64,000 nucleotides of DNA, taken from Pseudothermotoga elfii DSM 9442 = NBRC 107921. GTDB taxonomy: Bacteria > Thermotogota > Thermotogae > Thermotogales > DSM-5069. The notes under the pieces were generated by a model. It was not told where the DNA came from. It searched no databases and saw only the letters and a program-made list of their open reading frames with translations. The position numbers and the translations under genes are program-made. The DNA is taken from assembly GCF_000504085.1 (NCBI RefSeq), contig NC_022792.1:806001-870000 (forward strand), written 5' to 3'. Positions 44,375 through 55,041 of the stretch are shown here, piece by piece (within the stretch, counting starts at the first letter, position 1; the number at the start of each line of letters is the position of its first letter).

Positions 44375-45162
44375 CTTGGCCTGAATAGAAGATTGAACAG
44401 TTTCGTGTTATTTACAGAATAACTTTCAATCATCTTTAAAGTTGAAGGATCGAGAATAAACCTGACAAAATCAAGAGCGCCTTCATAATTAATTTTATTG
44501 CTTTTGTTAGGATTTACAACTATTAAGCTGTAAATATTTAAGAGTTTTTGATCGCCTTCAAAGAAGATTTTCATATCAAGCCTGTCTTTTAGAGAAAGAA
44601 AAGTCGATCTATCAGTTAGAGTAAATCCTCTTTTCTCATCTGCAATCAAAAGAGTTTTTGCCATACTTTGCCCTGCCTTTATATACCATTTTTCATTTTC
44701 CGGAACCAGATTTGATAATTGCCATATCTGCTTCTCTCTTTTATGAGTACCGGACTCATCTCCTCGAGATACAAACATAAGTTTATTATCATATATATAT
44801 TTGAAAAACTCCTCCACATTTTTGAAAGCTGGTAATTCAATTTCTTCTGGACCAACAATGATGAAATCATTATACATGAAACTCACTCTTAAGATTCCAT
44901 GATTTTCTTTCATAAATTGTTCCTCGTCCTGTGGGGAGTGCACGAGCAGAACGTCTGCATCGCCCCTTTTTCCATATTCCAGAGCCATTCCTGTTCCGAC
45001 AGCAATGATAGATAAGGTATGCTTGTATTTTTCTTCGAAAACCGGCTTGAGAAAATCTAAGAGTCCTGTATTGTAAGCACTTGTCGTTGTTGCAAGGATC
45101 AATTGTCTGGCTATCACGAAAGAACTCAGTGCTGTCATGAGAAAAATTATCAGACGTCTCAT
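44371..45162 (-). CDS. tupA: Tungstate ABC transporter substrate-binding protein
   Basis: 263 residues with a signal peptide (LIIFLMTALSSFVIA) and the TupA signature LATTTSAYNTGLLDFL, where TTTS contributes oxyanion contacts; later SRGDESGTHKREKQIW. Tungsten supplied this way serves tungstopterin enzymes such as aldehyde:ferredoxin oxidoreductases. ATG 45162 is preferred over 45195: AAAGGGAGTG lies ~8 bases before it. The flavin reductase stop overlaps no further. Confidence 0.9.
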   Translation of the reverse strand: MRRLIIFLMTALSSFVIARQLILATTTSAYNTGLLDFLKPVFEEKYKHTLSIIAVGTGMALEYGKRGDADVLLVHSPQDEEQFMKENHGILRVSFMYNDFIIVGPEEIELPAFKNVEEFFKYIYDNKLMFVSRGDESGTHKREKQIWQLSNLVPENEKWYIKAGQSMAKTLLIADEKRGFTLTDRSTFLSLKDRLDMKIFFEGDQKLLNIYSLIVVNPNKSNKINYEGALDFVRFILDPSTLKMIESYSVNNTKLFNLLFRPR

Positions 45163-45176
45163 TAATTTCACTCCCT

Positions 45177-45758
45177 TTATCCACCCTGCACCCATCTGGA
45201 TAGATATTCTTTTACCTGTTTTTCATCGTGCAAGCGTTTATTAGAATTGTCGGTTGTGATATATAGATCAGTTCCAAGGTATAAAGTTGGGTATATATTC
45301 AAAGAGGGTGAAAAAGCATTTGGATCGTAATGAATGCCCACGATTTTTCCGATAAAGAATGTGTGATCGCCGGTGTTTCTGAAATCAACTAATTTACACT
45401 CGTAGACGGCATAGCTGTCTTTCAAAAAAGGTGCTTTCACATTTCTACTCTCTGACAGATCTATTTCGAAAACATTCACCTTGTCAATATCCCTTCCAGA
45501 TGTTTTTCCGAAAAAGGCAGCTAAACGGCTCTGTTCGAATCTCAGAAAATTTACAGTGAATTCCTTGGAAACAAGAATTAGATCGTGTGTAAAGCGTTTT
45601 GGTGAGATAGATATACCATAAAGTGGAGGATTGTGAGAAAGCTGTGTATGCCAGGCAGCAGACATGAGATTAACTCTTTCTTCGTGTTTGGAACACACAA
45701 TAGCAACATTTGCTGGATAGTGGAAATTATATTTATCCAAGTTTTCGATAAAAACCAC
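45177..45758 (-). CDS. Flavin reductase-like FMN-binding protein
   Basis: 193 residues of the flavin_reduct/DIM6-NTAB split-barrel family: ANVAIVCSKHEERVNLMSAA, YGISISPKRFTHDLI, FTVNFLRFEQ, and TFFIGKIVGIHYD near the end. It binds FMN and may act as a flavoredoxin-like electron carrier or reductase. The frame opens at GTG 45767, within GGAGGTGAG; GTG 45758, 8 bases after GGAGG, is the more likely start. It lies 14 bases before tupA, so it may share its transcript. Confidence 0.83.
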   Translation of the reverse strand: MVFIENLDKYNFHYPANVAIVCSKHEERVNLMSAAWHTQLSHNPPLYGISISPKRFTHDLILVSKEFTVNFLRFEQSRLAAFFGKTSGRDIDKVNVFEIDLSESRNVKAPFLKDSYAVYECKLVDFRNTGDHTFFIGKIVGIHYDPNAFSPSLNIYPTLYLGTDLYITTDNSNKRLHDEKQVKEYLSRWVQGG

Positions 45759-45763
45759 ATAAC

Positions 45764-46867
45764 TCACCTCCCTATGACATGTAAAAGAATGTTCTCATCT
45801 ATTATTTTTGAAAGGACGAATTTCGAAAAATCCTTGCCAGTACTGGACAATCTTAGACTTTCCTGATCATAAATCAAATATCCATTCAGAATAGATGTTA
45901 ATTCATCTATTTTCAATTCAGGTGACAACTGCATCAATTTATCAATTTTTATTCCGTTTGAAAGTCTCAAACCCATGAACAGAGTTTCCTTGAGCTCGTC
46001 TAATGGTGAGTTTTCCTTGAAGTACTCGAAAGCAAATTTACCGTTTTTCAAGCATTCCATATACAATAATATGTTCGAACTGTTCACATATCTCTTTAAT
46101 CCAATATGTCCGCCCGCAGAAACCCCAATTCCTATGTAATCTTCATTATTCCAGTATTTCAAGTTATGTTTGCATTGATAGCCTGGATAAGCAAAATTTG
46201 ATATTTCATATCTTTCATATCCATTTTCCAAAAGTGCGCTTATGAAACTCTCGTGATGATCGGCTAACGTATCTTGGTCTAAAAATTCCTGCTTAGATTC
46301 GAGTATATAAACAGACACATGTTTTGGATTGTATTCGTTGATAACTTTCAAATTATTCCAGATTGTTTGTTCACTTTCAAATGGCAAACCAATTATGAAA
46401 TCTATATTGATATTTTCAAAATAATTCATAGCTTCCCTGCATGTTTCTCGAAATTCAGAAACCGAATGGCGTCTATTTACTGCTTTCAAAACAGTATCGT
46501 CAGCCGCTTGAAGACCCATGCTGATTCTGTTCACACCGAGATTTCTCAGTTCGTAAAAATATCTGAATTTTGGGTTGATTTCTACCGTTATCTCTGGATC
46601 ACACAAATTGAAACTTTTGCTGATTGTGTCAAAAGTTTTCTCAAGATATTTCAATGGAATATCACTTGGGGTACCACCACCAACATATATACTGTTCAGC
46701 GAAACTTTACCAACATACTGACTCCAAATAGTTATTTCTTTCAAAAGGCTTTCAAAGTAATCTTCTACGAGCGAAAGATCTGTGTAAGAGACAAAGTCAC
46801 AGTAATTGCATCTATCTTTACAGAAAGGTATATGCACATACAGTCCGATATAATCAGAATGATACAC
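45764..46867 (-). CDS. hemW: HemW-like radical SAM protein
   Basis: 367 residues. The radical-SAM cluster motif CKDRCNYCDF is at ~16-25, preceded by GLYVHIPF, with YVGGGTPSDIP and NRISMGLQAADD following and the HemN_C region at the end. HemW is a heme chaperone; the older name, oxygen-independent coproporphyrinogen oxidase, is probably wrong for this type. The GTG 46867 start is set by GGAAGGTG 7 bases upstream and lies inside the 3' end of the preceding gene (14-base overlap). Confidence 0.87.
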   Translation of the reverse strand: MYHSDYIGLYVHIPFCKDRCNYCDFVSYTDLSLVEDYFESLLKEITIWSQYVGKVSLNSIYVGGGTPSDIPLKYLEKTFDTISKSFNLCDPEITVEINPKFRYFYELRNLGVNRISMGLQAADDTVLKAVNRRHSVSEFRETCREAMNYFENINIDFIIGLPFESEQTIWNNLKVINEYNPKHVSVYILESKQEFLDQDTLADHHESFISALLENGYERYEISNFAYPGYQCKHNLKYWNNEDYIGIGVSAGGHIGLKRYVNSSNILLYMECLKNGKFAFEYFKENSPLDELKETLFMGLRLSNGIKIDKLMQLSPELKIDELTSILNGYLIYDQESLRLSSTGKDFSKFVLSKIIDENILLHVIGR

Positions 46868-47621
46868 TCATTAACACCTTCCTGGTGGTGAGAATCAAAT
46901 TTGCTTTAAAATCTGTTGCAAAAAGTTCCATTTTTATTCCCGGGTAGATCGAATCTGTTTTCACAACAGCAAATGGATTTAAAAACACAGAAGATTCTTT
47001 CAAAACAATGCGATGCCTGAATGAAACGAAGCCAGCCAATCCGTCCATCCAGCCTATCCCCATGAAAAGACCTTCTTCTCCGGTTTGGCCAACTGTATAG
47101 GGATAAAACCCAGGGAAAATGCCATCATCGATTCTGTATACACCAAACTCCCTGTCTTGAAATCTCAGATAAACTCTGCTAAACCCAAAAGAAACAGATC
47201 CAATTCTTTCATAATCACTAAAACTCAATGTATTTTTTCCTAAGAAAAACTTTTGGTTGATCTGACATTGCATATAATTGATATCCGGGCTTAGAACCAC
47301 GTTTACTGTATAGTCACCCGGTGTGACCCCGTAGATATTTACTCCCATCTTCAAAAAAATTGTCCAGCTATTGCCCAGAGTTCCCCCTATCCTAAACGAA
47401 GAATCTGAAGATTTGACCTTAAGAAAGCCGAGTTTGGCATAAGTTGATCTGTTATCTTCGAATAAAAAACCAACTTGAAAATCGTTTTTACTCAATTTGA
47501 TCAAAAGATTTCCAACATCTATGAAATGATGTATCTGATTTGAGATATCAAGCTCTATCATAAAACACATTGTACTTATTGAAAGGAACAGGAAAACGAG
47601 AATTTTTTTCAGATCTATCAC
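46854..47621 (-). CDS. Secreted or outer-membrane beta-rich protein of unknown family
   Basis: 255 residues. An N-terminal signal-like segment ([15 protein letters not shown]) is followed by alternating hydrophobic/polar strands ([65 protein letters not shown]), suggestive of a small beta-barrel. No family is recognised. It starts at GTG 47621, overlapping the gatB stop, and overlaps hemW downstream, so it is embedded in an otherwise housekeeping operon. Confidence 0.65.
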   Translation of the reverse strand: MIDLKKILVFLFLSISTMCFMIELDISNQIHHFIDVGNLLIKLSKNDFQVGFLFEDNRSTYAKLGFLKVKSSDSSFRIGGTLGNSWTIFLKMGVNIYGVTPGDYTVNVVLSPDINYMQCQINQKFFLGKNTLSFSDYERIGSVSFGFSRVYLRFQDREFGVYRIDDGIFPGFYPYTVGQTGEEGLFMGIGWMDGLAGFVSFRHRIVLKESSVFLNPFAVVKTDSIYPGIKMELFATDFKANLILTTRKVLMSVSF

Positions 47622-49054
47622 CCCAATATCTGTTTAATTATTTTATTTACCACTTGAGGATTAGCTGCACCCTTAGTTTCTTTCATAACTTGACCGACAA
47701 AAAATCCTATAACCCCAGTTTTACCGGATTTATATTGATCCACAGCTTTAGGATTATCTTCTAAAACTTTCTTTACAATGTTCTCTAACAAATTCTCATC
47801 GCTTATTTGCTTTAAACCTCTTTCCTTTATAATTTCGCCTGGCATCTTGCCTGTTCTGAAAACTGTGGGAAATACTTCTTTGGCTATTTTCATCGATATT
47901 TCACCTTTTTCCATCAATCTGAACAGCTCGCACAGATGAGCAGGTGTAATAGTGATGTTTTCCGATTCGAGCGACTTCATCTCTCTGAGCATCTCTGTCA
48001 TTATCCAGTTGCTGATTTCCTTGGGTTTATCTATTTCTCTGACGCACGCTTCATAGAAATCAGCTATTTCTTTATTCATTGCAAGCACCGTTGCGTCATA
48101 CTTTGGAATACCGTACACGCTGACAAAACGCTCGATCTTCTCATCTGGAAGTTCTACCAGAGATCTTTTTATTTCTTCTATTCTTTCTACTGGAACAATC
48201 ACCGGTGGTATATCAGGTTCTGGGAAATATCTGTAGTCACTTTCTTCTTCTTTCCCTCTCATGGAAACAGTCATCTTGGTTGCTATGTCCCAACCTCTTG
48301 TTTCTTTTTCGACGTCTTCATTATTCTTTAGAGCTTCTATTATTCTTTGCTGTTCATATTCCAGAGCTTTTTCGATGAATCTAAAAGAATTCATATTTTT
48401 GACTTCGACTCTATTGCTCTGTAAGTGAGCCGATTCGTCATAAATGGATATGTTTGCATCACACCTCAAGGCACCTTTTTCCATATCTCCGCTGCTGACT
48501 TCAAGATATCTCAAGATTGATCTGAGTTTTTCGACAAATATTCTCGCTTCCTTAGGAGAAGACAAATCAGGCTCAGTAACTATTTCAACCAGAGGAACCC
48601 CGCACCGATTCATATCTACCAGAGAATACTGCGCCTGGGTTATTGAATCGCCTTCATGTATCAGTTTTCCGGCATCTTCTTCGATATGTAATCGCCTGAT
48701 ACGTATTCGCTTTGTCTGACCATCGACATCTATATCCATGTAACCTGAGGTAGCTATCGGGTAAAAATACTGCGTTATCTGATATCCCTTAGGCAGATCT
48801 GGATAGAAATAATTTTTTCTGTCAAACCTTGAGTATTCATGTATATTGCAATTAAGGGCAAGTGCAATTTTGATTGCGTAATCTATCATGGCTGAATTCA
48901 CAGTTGGCAGTGCGCCTGGTTGTCCTGTACAGACTGGGCATATGGCAGTATTGGGAGGAAGATCAAAGACATCAGCCCTGCACGAACAAAAAGCTTTTGT
49001 TTTCGTCATAAGTTGAACATGTATTTCTAAACCTACTATTGTTTTAAAACTCAT
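47618..49054 (-). CDS. gatB: Aspartyl/glutamyl-tRNA(Asn/Gln) amidotransferase subunit B
   Basis: 478 residues; converts Glu-tRNA(Gln) or Asp-tRNA(Asn) to the amide with GatA and GatC. Motifs: [35 protein letters not shown] with a zinc-type cysteine set, [13 protein letters not shown], and the C-terminal YqeY-like tail ([20 protein letters not shown]). It overlaps gatA by 4 bases. No gatC was found in the window. Confidence 0.97.
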   Translation of the reverse strand: MSFKTIVGLEIHVQLMTKTKAFCSCRADVFDLPPNTAICPVCTGQPGALPTVNSAMIDYAIKIALALNCNIHEYSRFDRKNYFYPDLPKGYQITQYFYPIATSGYMDIDVDGQTKRIRIRRLHIEEDAGKLIHEGDSITQAQYSLVDMNRCGVPLVEIVTEPDLSSPKEARIFVEKLRSILRYLEVSSGDMEKGALRCDANISIYDESAHLQSNRVEVKNMNSFRFIEKALEYEQQRIIEALKNNEDVEKETRGWDIATKMTVSMRGKEEESDYRYFPEPDIPPVIVPVERIEEIKRSLVELPDEKIERFVSVYGIPKYDATVLAMNKEIADFYEACVREIDKPKEISNWIMTEMLREMKSLESENITITPAHLCELFRLMEKGEISMKIAKEVFPTVFRTGKMPGEIIKERGLKQISDENLLENIVKKVLEDNPKAVDQYKSGKTGVIGFFVGQVMKETKGAANPQVVNKIIKQILG

Positions 49055-50454
49055 ATTCTCACCACCGGGAGAGGAATTCTACCATTTATATTGTATGGAG
49101 AATATTTCTCAAATGTCCTGGCAATTGCGAGAACCTTAGGGTCATCGAATCTTCTACCCATTATTTGCAATCCCACAGGCAAATTTTTAGCAAACCCAAA
49201 AGGCACACTTATTGCTGGTAAACCAGATAAATTGGCTGGTATGGTGAAAATATCCATCAAATAGTAAGTAAGTGGATCAGCGACGGATCCAATTTTAAAA
49301 GCAGGAGATGGAGAAGTTGGCGTTAGAATAGCATCGAAATCTGCCAGCACTCTGTTTAAATCATCAGATAGAAGCTTTCTTACTTTTTGTGCTTTGCCAA
49401 AATAGGCCTCATAATATGCCGCGCTCAGGGTAAATGTTCCTAAGAAGATTCTTCGACGAACTTCTTCCCCAAACCCTACATTTCTTGTTTTCATATAAGT
49501 ATCCATTAATCCTGGTTCTTCTATTCTTAAACCATATTTGACCCCATCATAGCGTGCTAAGTTGGAACTTGCTTCTGCAGGTGCAATAATATAATATGTT
49601 GCAACGGCGTATTTCATTGTTGGAATTTTTACTCTGCTAACCTTTGCTCCGAGTTTTTCAGCTATTTTCAGGGCTTCTTCGAACCTATCAGATACTTCCC
49701 TATCAAGTTGTTCATATTTATAAACTTCCTCTGGAACAGCGAATTTCATTCCACTAATACCATCTTCTATATGGGTTAAGAAATCGAGTTTTTTACTGAC
49801 AGTCGTTGAATCCATGGGGTCTTTTCCGGCTATGACTTCCATTATCAGTGCAGCATCTCGAACCGATTTTGTCATGGGACCTATTTGATCCAGCGAAGAA
49901 GCAAATGCTACCAGACCATATCTTGATACCAGTCCATAAGTTGGCTTGAATCCAACTATTCCACAGAAGGCGGCCGGTTGCCTGACAGAACCTCCTGTAT
50001 CACTTCCAAGGGCTGCCACAACTTCACCACTTGCAACGGCGGCTGCTGATCCTCCACTACTTCCACCCGCTACATAATCGAGGTCCCAGGGATTGCGAGT
50101 GACGAAAAAAGCCGAACGTTCTGTGCTGGAACCCATGGCAAATTCATCCAAGTTGGTTTTCCCAACAATTGCGAATCCGTAATTTTTCAACCTCTTCACG
50201 CAGGTGGCATCATAGGGGGGAATGTAGTTTTCCAGCATCTTGGAGCCGCATGTTGTCCGAATATTTTTCGTAGTTATATTATCTTTAACGGCTATCGGAA
50301 TACCTTTGTACGGGCCTTCCAGCTCCTCCTGCTTATCCACCACTGTTATAAAGCTTTTTACAGCACTATCAATACACTCAATTCTTTCAAGCGACAGATT
50401 TATTAGATCGCTCTCTTTACTTAAACAATCTTCTATTGTCATCTTTTCAAACAA
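49051..50454 (-). CDS. gatA: Aspartyl/glutamyl-tRNA(Asn/Gln) amidotransferase subunit A
   Basis: 467-residue amidase. The Ser-cisSer-Lys triad is visible: AVKDNI (K57), [12 protein letters not shown] and [16 protein letters not shown]. GatA releases ammonia from glutamine or asparagine for GatB. It starts at TTG 50454, ~9 bases after AGGAGG, and is followed by gatB. Length is slightly below the usual ~480-490. Confidence 0.96.
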   Translation of the reverse strand: MFEKMTIEDCLSKESDLINLSLERIECIDSAVKSFITVVDKQEELEGPYKGIPIAVKDNITTKNIRTTCGSKMLENYIPPYDATCVKRLKNYGFAIVGKTNLDEFAMGSSTERSAFFVTRNPWDLDYVAGGSSGGSAAAVASGEVVAALGSDTGGSVRQPAAFCGIVGFKPTYGLVSRYGLVAFASSLDQIGPMTKSVRDAALIMEVIAGKDPMDSTTVSKKLDFLTHIEDGISGMKFAVPEEVYKYEQLDREVSDRFEEALKIAEKLGAKVSRVKIPTMKYAVATYYIIAPAEASSNLARYDGVKYGLRIEEPGLMDTYMKTRNVGFGEEVRRRIFLGTFTLSAAYYEAYFGKAQKVRKLLSDDLNRVLADFDAILTPTSPSPAFKIGSVADPLTYYLMDIFTIPANLSGLPAISVPFGFAKNLPVGLQIMGRRFDDPKVLAIARTFEKYSPYNINGRIPLPVVRI

Positions 50455-50469
50455 TCGTAACGACCTCCT

Positions 50470-51162
50470 TCAGTAGTAATATTTCCTCCTCCTAAAAAAT
50501 CCATAGAGCATACCTACTGCGAATCCTCCGATATGAGCCCAGTAAGCTACGCCGGAATTCACAGCACTATCAAAGAGCCCGCTGAGCAACTGAAAGATAA
50601 ACCAGACAAATAGGTATGTTGCGGCAGGAATGGCAATTAGTGCAGGAAGAAAAAATAATGGCACGAAAGATACTATTCTTGAATAAGGAAATAAAACGTA
50701 GTATGCCCCCATTACCGCTGATATAGCTCCGGATGCTCCTACCATTGGAAGCTGAGAATTGATGTTAAGCGCAAAATGTGTAAGAGAAGCTAAGATTCCG
50801 CTCGATATGTAGAAAATGAAAAATCTTATGTGCCCTAAATTGTCTTCGAGATTATCTCCGAAGATAAAGAGAAACCACATGTTACCAATCAAGTGCGACC
50901 AACCACCATGGACGAACATATGGCTTATGAAAGAAATCCATTTGGGTGAAAAGAGTTCAATTCCTGTTCTCAGTTGCCATATTTGCGCCCACTTTTTGGA
51001 AGTTATACGTGCTGGCACAATGCCAAAATTGTACAAAAATTTGATCGATTCAAATCTCGAAAGTGATTCTTGATACAAAAACACAGCAACATTAACTGCT
51101 ATAATTATGTAAACTATATAAGGTTTTTTTCGGCTCGGAATAGTATCGTATAAAGGAAACAA
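50470..51162 (-). CDS. Rhomboid-family intramembrane serine protease
   Basis: 230 residues, about six helices. The catalytic pair is present: GASGAIS (nucleophile Ser) and AHIGGFAVG (His); FVHGGWSHLIGNMWFLFIF is the usual HxxxN helix. Rhomboids cleave membrane proteins within the bilayer. The frame begins at TTG 51162 after AGGAAGTGG. It ends 15 bases before gatA. A second rhomboid lies at 58609. Confidence 0.92.
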   Translation of the reverse strand: MFPLYDTIPSRKKPYIVYIIIAVNVAVFLYQESLSRFESIKFLYNFGIVPARITSKKWAQIWQLRTGIELFSPKWISFISHMFVHGGWSHLIGNMWFLFIFGDNLEDNLGHIRFFIFYISSGILASLTHFALNINSQLPMVGASGAISAVMGAYYVLFPYSRIVSFVPLFFLPALIAIPAATYLFVWFIFQLLSGLFDSAVNSGVAYWAHIGGFAVGMLYGFFRRRKYYY

Positions 51163-51205
51163 GAAACCACTTCCTTTTTGTGAGTCTTTTGTTTCTTAAA
51201 TTTTA

Positions 51206-52255
51206 TCATAGAATCTTTTCGATAATTCCAGCACCGATAACAATATCTCCTCTGTAAAAAACCGCTGCCTGACCTGGAGCTACAGCAAAGACAGGCATAG
51301 TTGTCTTAACGATCGCTTGGTGATTTTCAAGTGATACTTTGCACGGTACCTCAGTTGAATTTTTTCTCACTTTTACTGTTGCCTCAAAATTTTTGTCTAT
51401 ATCAACCAGAAGGTTGAAATCTATTACTGAGAATTTATCACTTTGAACATCTTTTTCATTGCCGACAATTAACGCGTTTCGATCAGCGCAAATTCTGGTT
51501 ACATAAACCCTTTCACCTGCCGAAACACCTATCTTCCGTTGCCCAATTGTATAGTTGATCAATCCAGTGTGTTCGCCAATTTTTTTGCCATACTTGTCAA
51601 AGATTGGACCAGATTTTATTTTTATTCCTTGTTCCTCAAAAAAACGTTTTTGATCTCCATCTGGTATAAAACACAGATCCTGGGATTCTGCTTTACTATG
51701 AACATGGATACCGGCCTTTTTTGCAATATCTCTTATTTCATCTTTTGTTTTATCTCCATTTGGAAAAACAATCTTTTTCAGTCTTTCTTTTTCAATTGAT
51801 GCTAAAAAATAAGATTGATCTTTTTCTTTATCAAGAGCTTTGAGTAACTTTCCATCTACAACTCTTGCGTAATGACCACTTGAAATTACATCTACACCAT
51901 CTTCAATCATTAAATCCATCAAATAACCAAATTTTATAAATCTATTGCAGAAATAGCAAGGATTAGGAGTTCTTCCTCTGGTGTATTCTTGAAGGTAGTA
52001 GGTTATTATCTTCTCTTTGAAGATTTCATGCAAATTTACGACTTTCAAAGGCACACCTGCTGTTTTTGCTATTAGTTTTGCATCCACAGTATCAGAAGGT
52101 GAGCAACAGATCTTGTGTTTTACCTGCCTGTTGAGAAAAAATTCATCTTTCATGGTTTTCATATGGTAGGCAACTATCTCATACCCTTCATTTTTTAATT
52201 GATAAAGTGCAACAGCACTGTCTACTCCTCCACTTAGCAAAATTCCTATTTTCAC
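51206..52255 (-). CDS. mnmA: tRNA-specific 2-thiouridylase
   Basis: 349 residues. The PP-loop LLSGGVDSAVALY is near the N-terminus; the catalytic cysteines lie in GRTPNPCYFC and AESQDLCFIPDGD. MnmA thiolates U34 of tRNA Lys/Glu/Gln. A longer frame reaches 52369 but covers the divergent promoter region; GTG 52255 after GGAGG begins with VKIGILLSGGVDS, matching the family N-terminus. Confidence 0.95.
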   Translation of the reverse strand: MKIGILLSGGVDSAVALYQLKNEGYEIVAYHMKTMKDEFFLNRQVKHKICCSPSDTVDAKLIAKTAGVPLKVVNLHEIFKEKIITYYLQEYTRGRTPNPCYFCNRFIKFGYLMDLMIEDGVDVISSGHYARVVDGKLLKALDKEKDQSYFLASIEKERLKKIVFPNGDKTKDEIRDIAKKAGIHVHSKAESQDLCFIPDGDQKRFFEEQGIKIKSGPIFDKYGKKIGEHTGLINYTIGQRKIGVSAGERVYVTRICADRNALIVGNEKDVQSDKFSVIDFNLLVDIDKNFEATVKVRKNSTEVPCKVSLENHQAIVKTTMPVFAVAPGQAAVFYRGDIVIGAGIIEKIL

Positions 52256-52331
52256 TTCGATTCCTCCTATCACTTCAACCTTTCCTGTGCTAAAATGAGA
52301 GCGTGTTACCACAGCTTGAGAGGGGGATTTA

Positions 52332-54365
52332 ATGAAAAAACTCCTTTTTGTCGTTGTTTTTCTGGCCATTTTTTCGTGTGGCTTTTCAAAAAAAATAGTA
52401 GTTGCTACTGATATAGATTATCCTCCATTTACTTATATAGATCAAGATGGGAAACTAATTGGAATAAGCCAACAACTGTGGACATTGTTTTCTGAAAGAA
52501 CAGGTATAGAAGTAGAGCTTATACCTATGAACTGGAGTGAAGCTCTCGAAAAAGCAAAAAGATCCGAAGTGGATGTTCTGGATCTTGTTTTCATGACGCA
52601 GGAAAGAAAGGAATTTTTAAATTACACAATTCCTATCTACACAATTACGAGCAGCATTTATTATGATCGTGACTTACCAGCTATAAATAATCTTTCAGAT
52701 CTTTCACCATACATAGTAGGCGTGAAAAAAGGTGATGCATTGTATGAAATAGCCAAAAAATCATCCTCCACTGTGCAGTTCAAATTTTATGACACATACG
52801 CTCAATTAGCTGAGGCGATAAAGAACAGCGAAATAGAAGTTTTCTTGATGGATGACATACCGGCTCAATATTATCTGCATAGATATGATTTGGTATATGA
52901 GATAAGAAAATCTGAGCCTTTCAGTTCAAACCAGCTTTACTGGGCTGTTCCAAAACCAAAATCAGAAATTTTACAGATTTTGAATGAAGGTTTAAACAAA
53001 ATATCGCCACGCGAGATAGATCAGGTAGTTAATTCAATGATACCTGAAAGTCCGTCAATAAATCCAGAAATGGTAAAAACTATTTCTATCATCGCACTTT
53101 GCTTTGCCGCCGGGTTTGTTGTCTTTGCATTCATCAGCCAATATCTAAAAAAGATTGTTGAAAGATCAAAGATAGAACTTCAAAAGAGAAATGAAGAACT
53201 GAACATCTACAATGAAGAGCTGGAAGCTCAAAGTCAGGAAATCAAAGCGATAAACGAAGAATTGGAAGCAAGTTTAACTGCTCTTGAAAAAGCAAATCAG
53301 AGGCTTATGGATACTTATACTTTGATTAATGAAGTGTTCAATCTGGAAGAAGACGAGGAATCTTTCTTACAAAAGGCATTTGATCTGGTTTTCGATATGT
53401 TCCCCAAAGCATCTGCCGGAGACGTCTCGCTTTTTGATAAGGGAACATTGAGAATTGTTAAATCATATGGTTATGAAAAAGATACAATAAATTTGCTAAA
53501 ATTACCAGTCAGTAAATTGAAAGTGCCAAACACAGCTGTTCTTATAAGAAATTTAAATTCACTGAGTCAGGAAAAGGTGCTCGAAAATACTTATGTGAAA
53601 GTTGGAAAGATGGCTTCTAAGCCATCACACACGATGATTGTTCCAATGAAGTTTGGAAGTGAGGTTTTGGGGAGTATTTCTTTGCACATAGTTGGTGGAA
53701 CGGAGGTTTTTTCTGAACAGGATTTAAAGCTTGTAGAAAGTTTGACTAAGCTGATAGTCTCTTTTTTTCTGGTAAGAAGGTATATAAATGTTCGAGAAAA
53801 ACTGCATAATCAAACAGTACTTGCACTTGTGAAAGCCCTGGAGTACTATGATGAATACACCCAGGGCCATTCTCAGCGAGTAGCAGAGCTTTGCAAAAAG
53901 ATGGCCCAAAAGCTGTCATTACCGGAGAAGCAGATAGAGCTTGCGGCACTTTTGCACGATATAGGAAAAATATGTGTTCCCCAAAATATTTTAAACAAAG
54001 AAGGTTACCTAACAGATGATGAATTTAACCTCGTTAAGCAACATCCAGTTAAAGGATTTGAGTTAATAAGCGCCGTAGAGGGTATGCAAAATGTAGCGAA
54101 GATAATACTTTACCATCATGAACGTTATGATGGCAAGGGTTACCCCATGGGTTTGAAAAACGACGAAATCCCTGTTGAGTCTCAGGTGATATTTATAGCA
54201 GATAGTTTTGATGCCATGACTACGGCCCGACCTTATAGGAAGGTTCCAATGAGTTTTGCGGAAGCTTTAGAGGAAATCAAACGTTGTTCTTCAACGCAAT
54301 TTAATCCAAAAATAGCAGAAGTTTTTATCGATATAATTAAAAATGATCTGGAGGTGGGAATATGA
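52332..54365 (+). CDS. Receptor-fused HD-GYP phosphodiesterase (SBP_bac_3 + GAF + HD-GYP)
   Basis: 677 residues: signal peptide, an extracellular amino-acid-type solute-binding domain (~21-245; KIVVATDIDYPPFTYIDQDG), a transmembrane helix (~254-276), a coiled coil, a GAF-like domain (~340-480) and HD-GYP (~490-670) with LLHDIGKICVPQNIL, YHHERYDGKGYPMGL and RPYRKVPMSF. It senses an external ligand and degrades c-di-GMP. GAGAGGGGG precedes ATG 52332, and TGCTAAAAT (52288-52296) is a likely extended -10. Confidence 0.9.
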   Translation: MKKLLFVVVFLAIFSCGFSKKIVVATDIDYPPFTYIDQDGKLIGISQQLWTLFSERTGIEVELIPMNWSEALEKAKRSEVDVLDLVFMTQERKEFLNYTIPIYTITSSIYYDRDLPAINNLSDLSPYIVGVKKGDALYEIAKKSSSTVQFKFYDTYAQLAEAIKNSEIEVFLMDDIPAQYYLHRYDLVYEIRKSEPFSSNQLYWAVPKPKSEILQILNEGLNKISPREIDQVVNSMIPESPSINPEMVKTISIIALCFAAGFVVFAFISQYLKKIVERSKIELQKRNEELNIYNEELEAQSQEIKAINEELEASLTALEKANQRLMDTYTLINEVFNLEEDEESFLQKAFDLVFDMFPKASAGDVSLFDKGTLRIVKSYGYEKDTINLLKLPVSKLKVPNTAVLIRNLNSLSQEKVLENTYVKVGKMASKPSHTMIVPMKFGSEVLGSISLHIVGGTEVFSEQDLKLVESLTKLIVSFFLVRRYINVREKLHNQTVLALVKALEYYDEYTQGHSQRVAELCKKMAQKLSLPEKQIELAALLHDIGKICVPQNILNKEGYLTDDEFNLVKQHPVKGFELISAVEGMQNVAKIILYHHERYDGKGYPMGLKNDEIPVESQVIFIADSFDAMTTARPYRKVPMSFAEALEEIKRCSSTQFNPKIAEVFIDIIKNDLEVGI

Positions 54366-54874
54366 AGAAGCTGGGTTTATTGTTTCTCTCATTGTTGTTG
54401 ATTCTTTTTGGTTGCGCCGAGCAACCAGCCACACCATCTGTAACGATAGAGGATCTATCGAGAGATCTGACTAATGCTATCCAGAAACTTATAGAAGGCG
54501 ATTTGAATCAAATCAAAACTTACGTAAAGATCCTTTCTGGAGATGTGATAAATGTTCAAAATGATTATCTCAATCAGTTGAAAGAGACACTGGGCGAGCT
54601 TGGGAAAAGAGTTGAGTATCAGGGATATCGAGATGCATTTGAAACAAAGGCAGGAACGCCTGTTTATTCCTTTGATATAGGTATGAAGCCAGACATTGTA
54701 GATAAAGTTTATCTGCTTGATTTATTGTTTGTCGATGATGCTTATCAGTCAAAGAAAATATACACTATTCCATTTATAACTCTTAAAGATGAGGAGGATC
54801 TCAGAATTTATCTGTCAGTTATTTTCATAAGGGAAGATTTAACTATTATTTACCCCAAACCAATTTCGATGTAA
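54362..54874 (+). CDS. Small lipoprotein of unknown function
   Basis: 170 residues with a lipoprotein signal (LLFLSLLLILFGCAEQ, Cys ~18), followed by a mixed alpha/beta domain (IQKLIEGDLNQIKTYVKILS; KVYLLDLLFVDDAYQSKKIY). It overlaps the HD-GYP stop by 4 bases (ATGA), so it may be an accessory of that sensor. No family recognised. Confidence 0.7.
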   Translation: MKKLGLLFLSLLLILFGCAEQPATPSVTIEDLSRDLTNAIQKLIEGDLNQIKTYVKILSGDVINVQNDYLNQLKETLGELGKRVEYQGYRDAFETKAGTPVYSFDIGMKPDIVDKVYLLDLLFVDDAYQSKKIYTIPFITLKDEEDLRIYLSVIFIREDLTIIYPKPISM

Positions 54875-55041
54875 TTGCTTCATGTGGGGAGATTTCCCAT
54901 TAAAGTTGGTTTTTTTTATAAGATTAGTTAAATATATAAGACAGTTAATGGTTACGAAATCTTTTTGTCGTACAAGTTTGCTGCTAATCTAATAAATATT
55001 GTGATATAAATGAAGAAAAAGCTTTTATTCGAGGTGATATA
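54875..55041. other. Intergenic region before the PEPCK-like gene
   Basis: GGGGA-gat-TTCCC (54884-54897) followed by an AT stretch with T8 may be a weak terminator for the preceding lipoprotein gene. TTGTCG and TCTAAT 17 bases apart (54966-54994) are a possible promoter. Both are weak. Confidence 0.35.
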
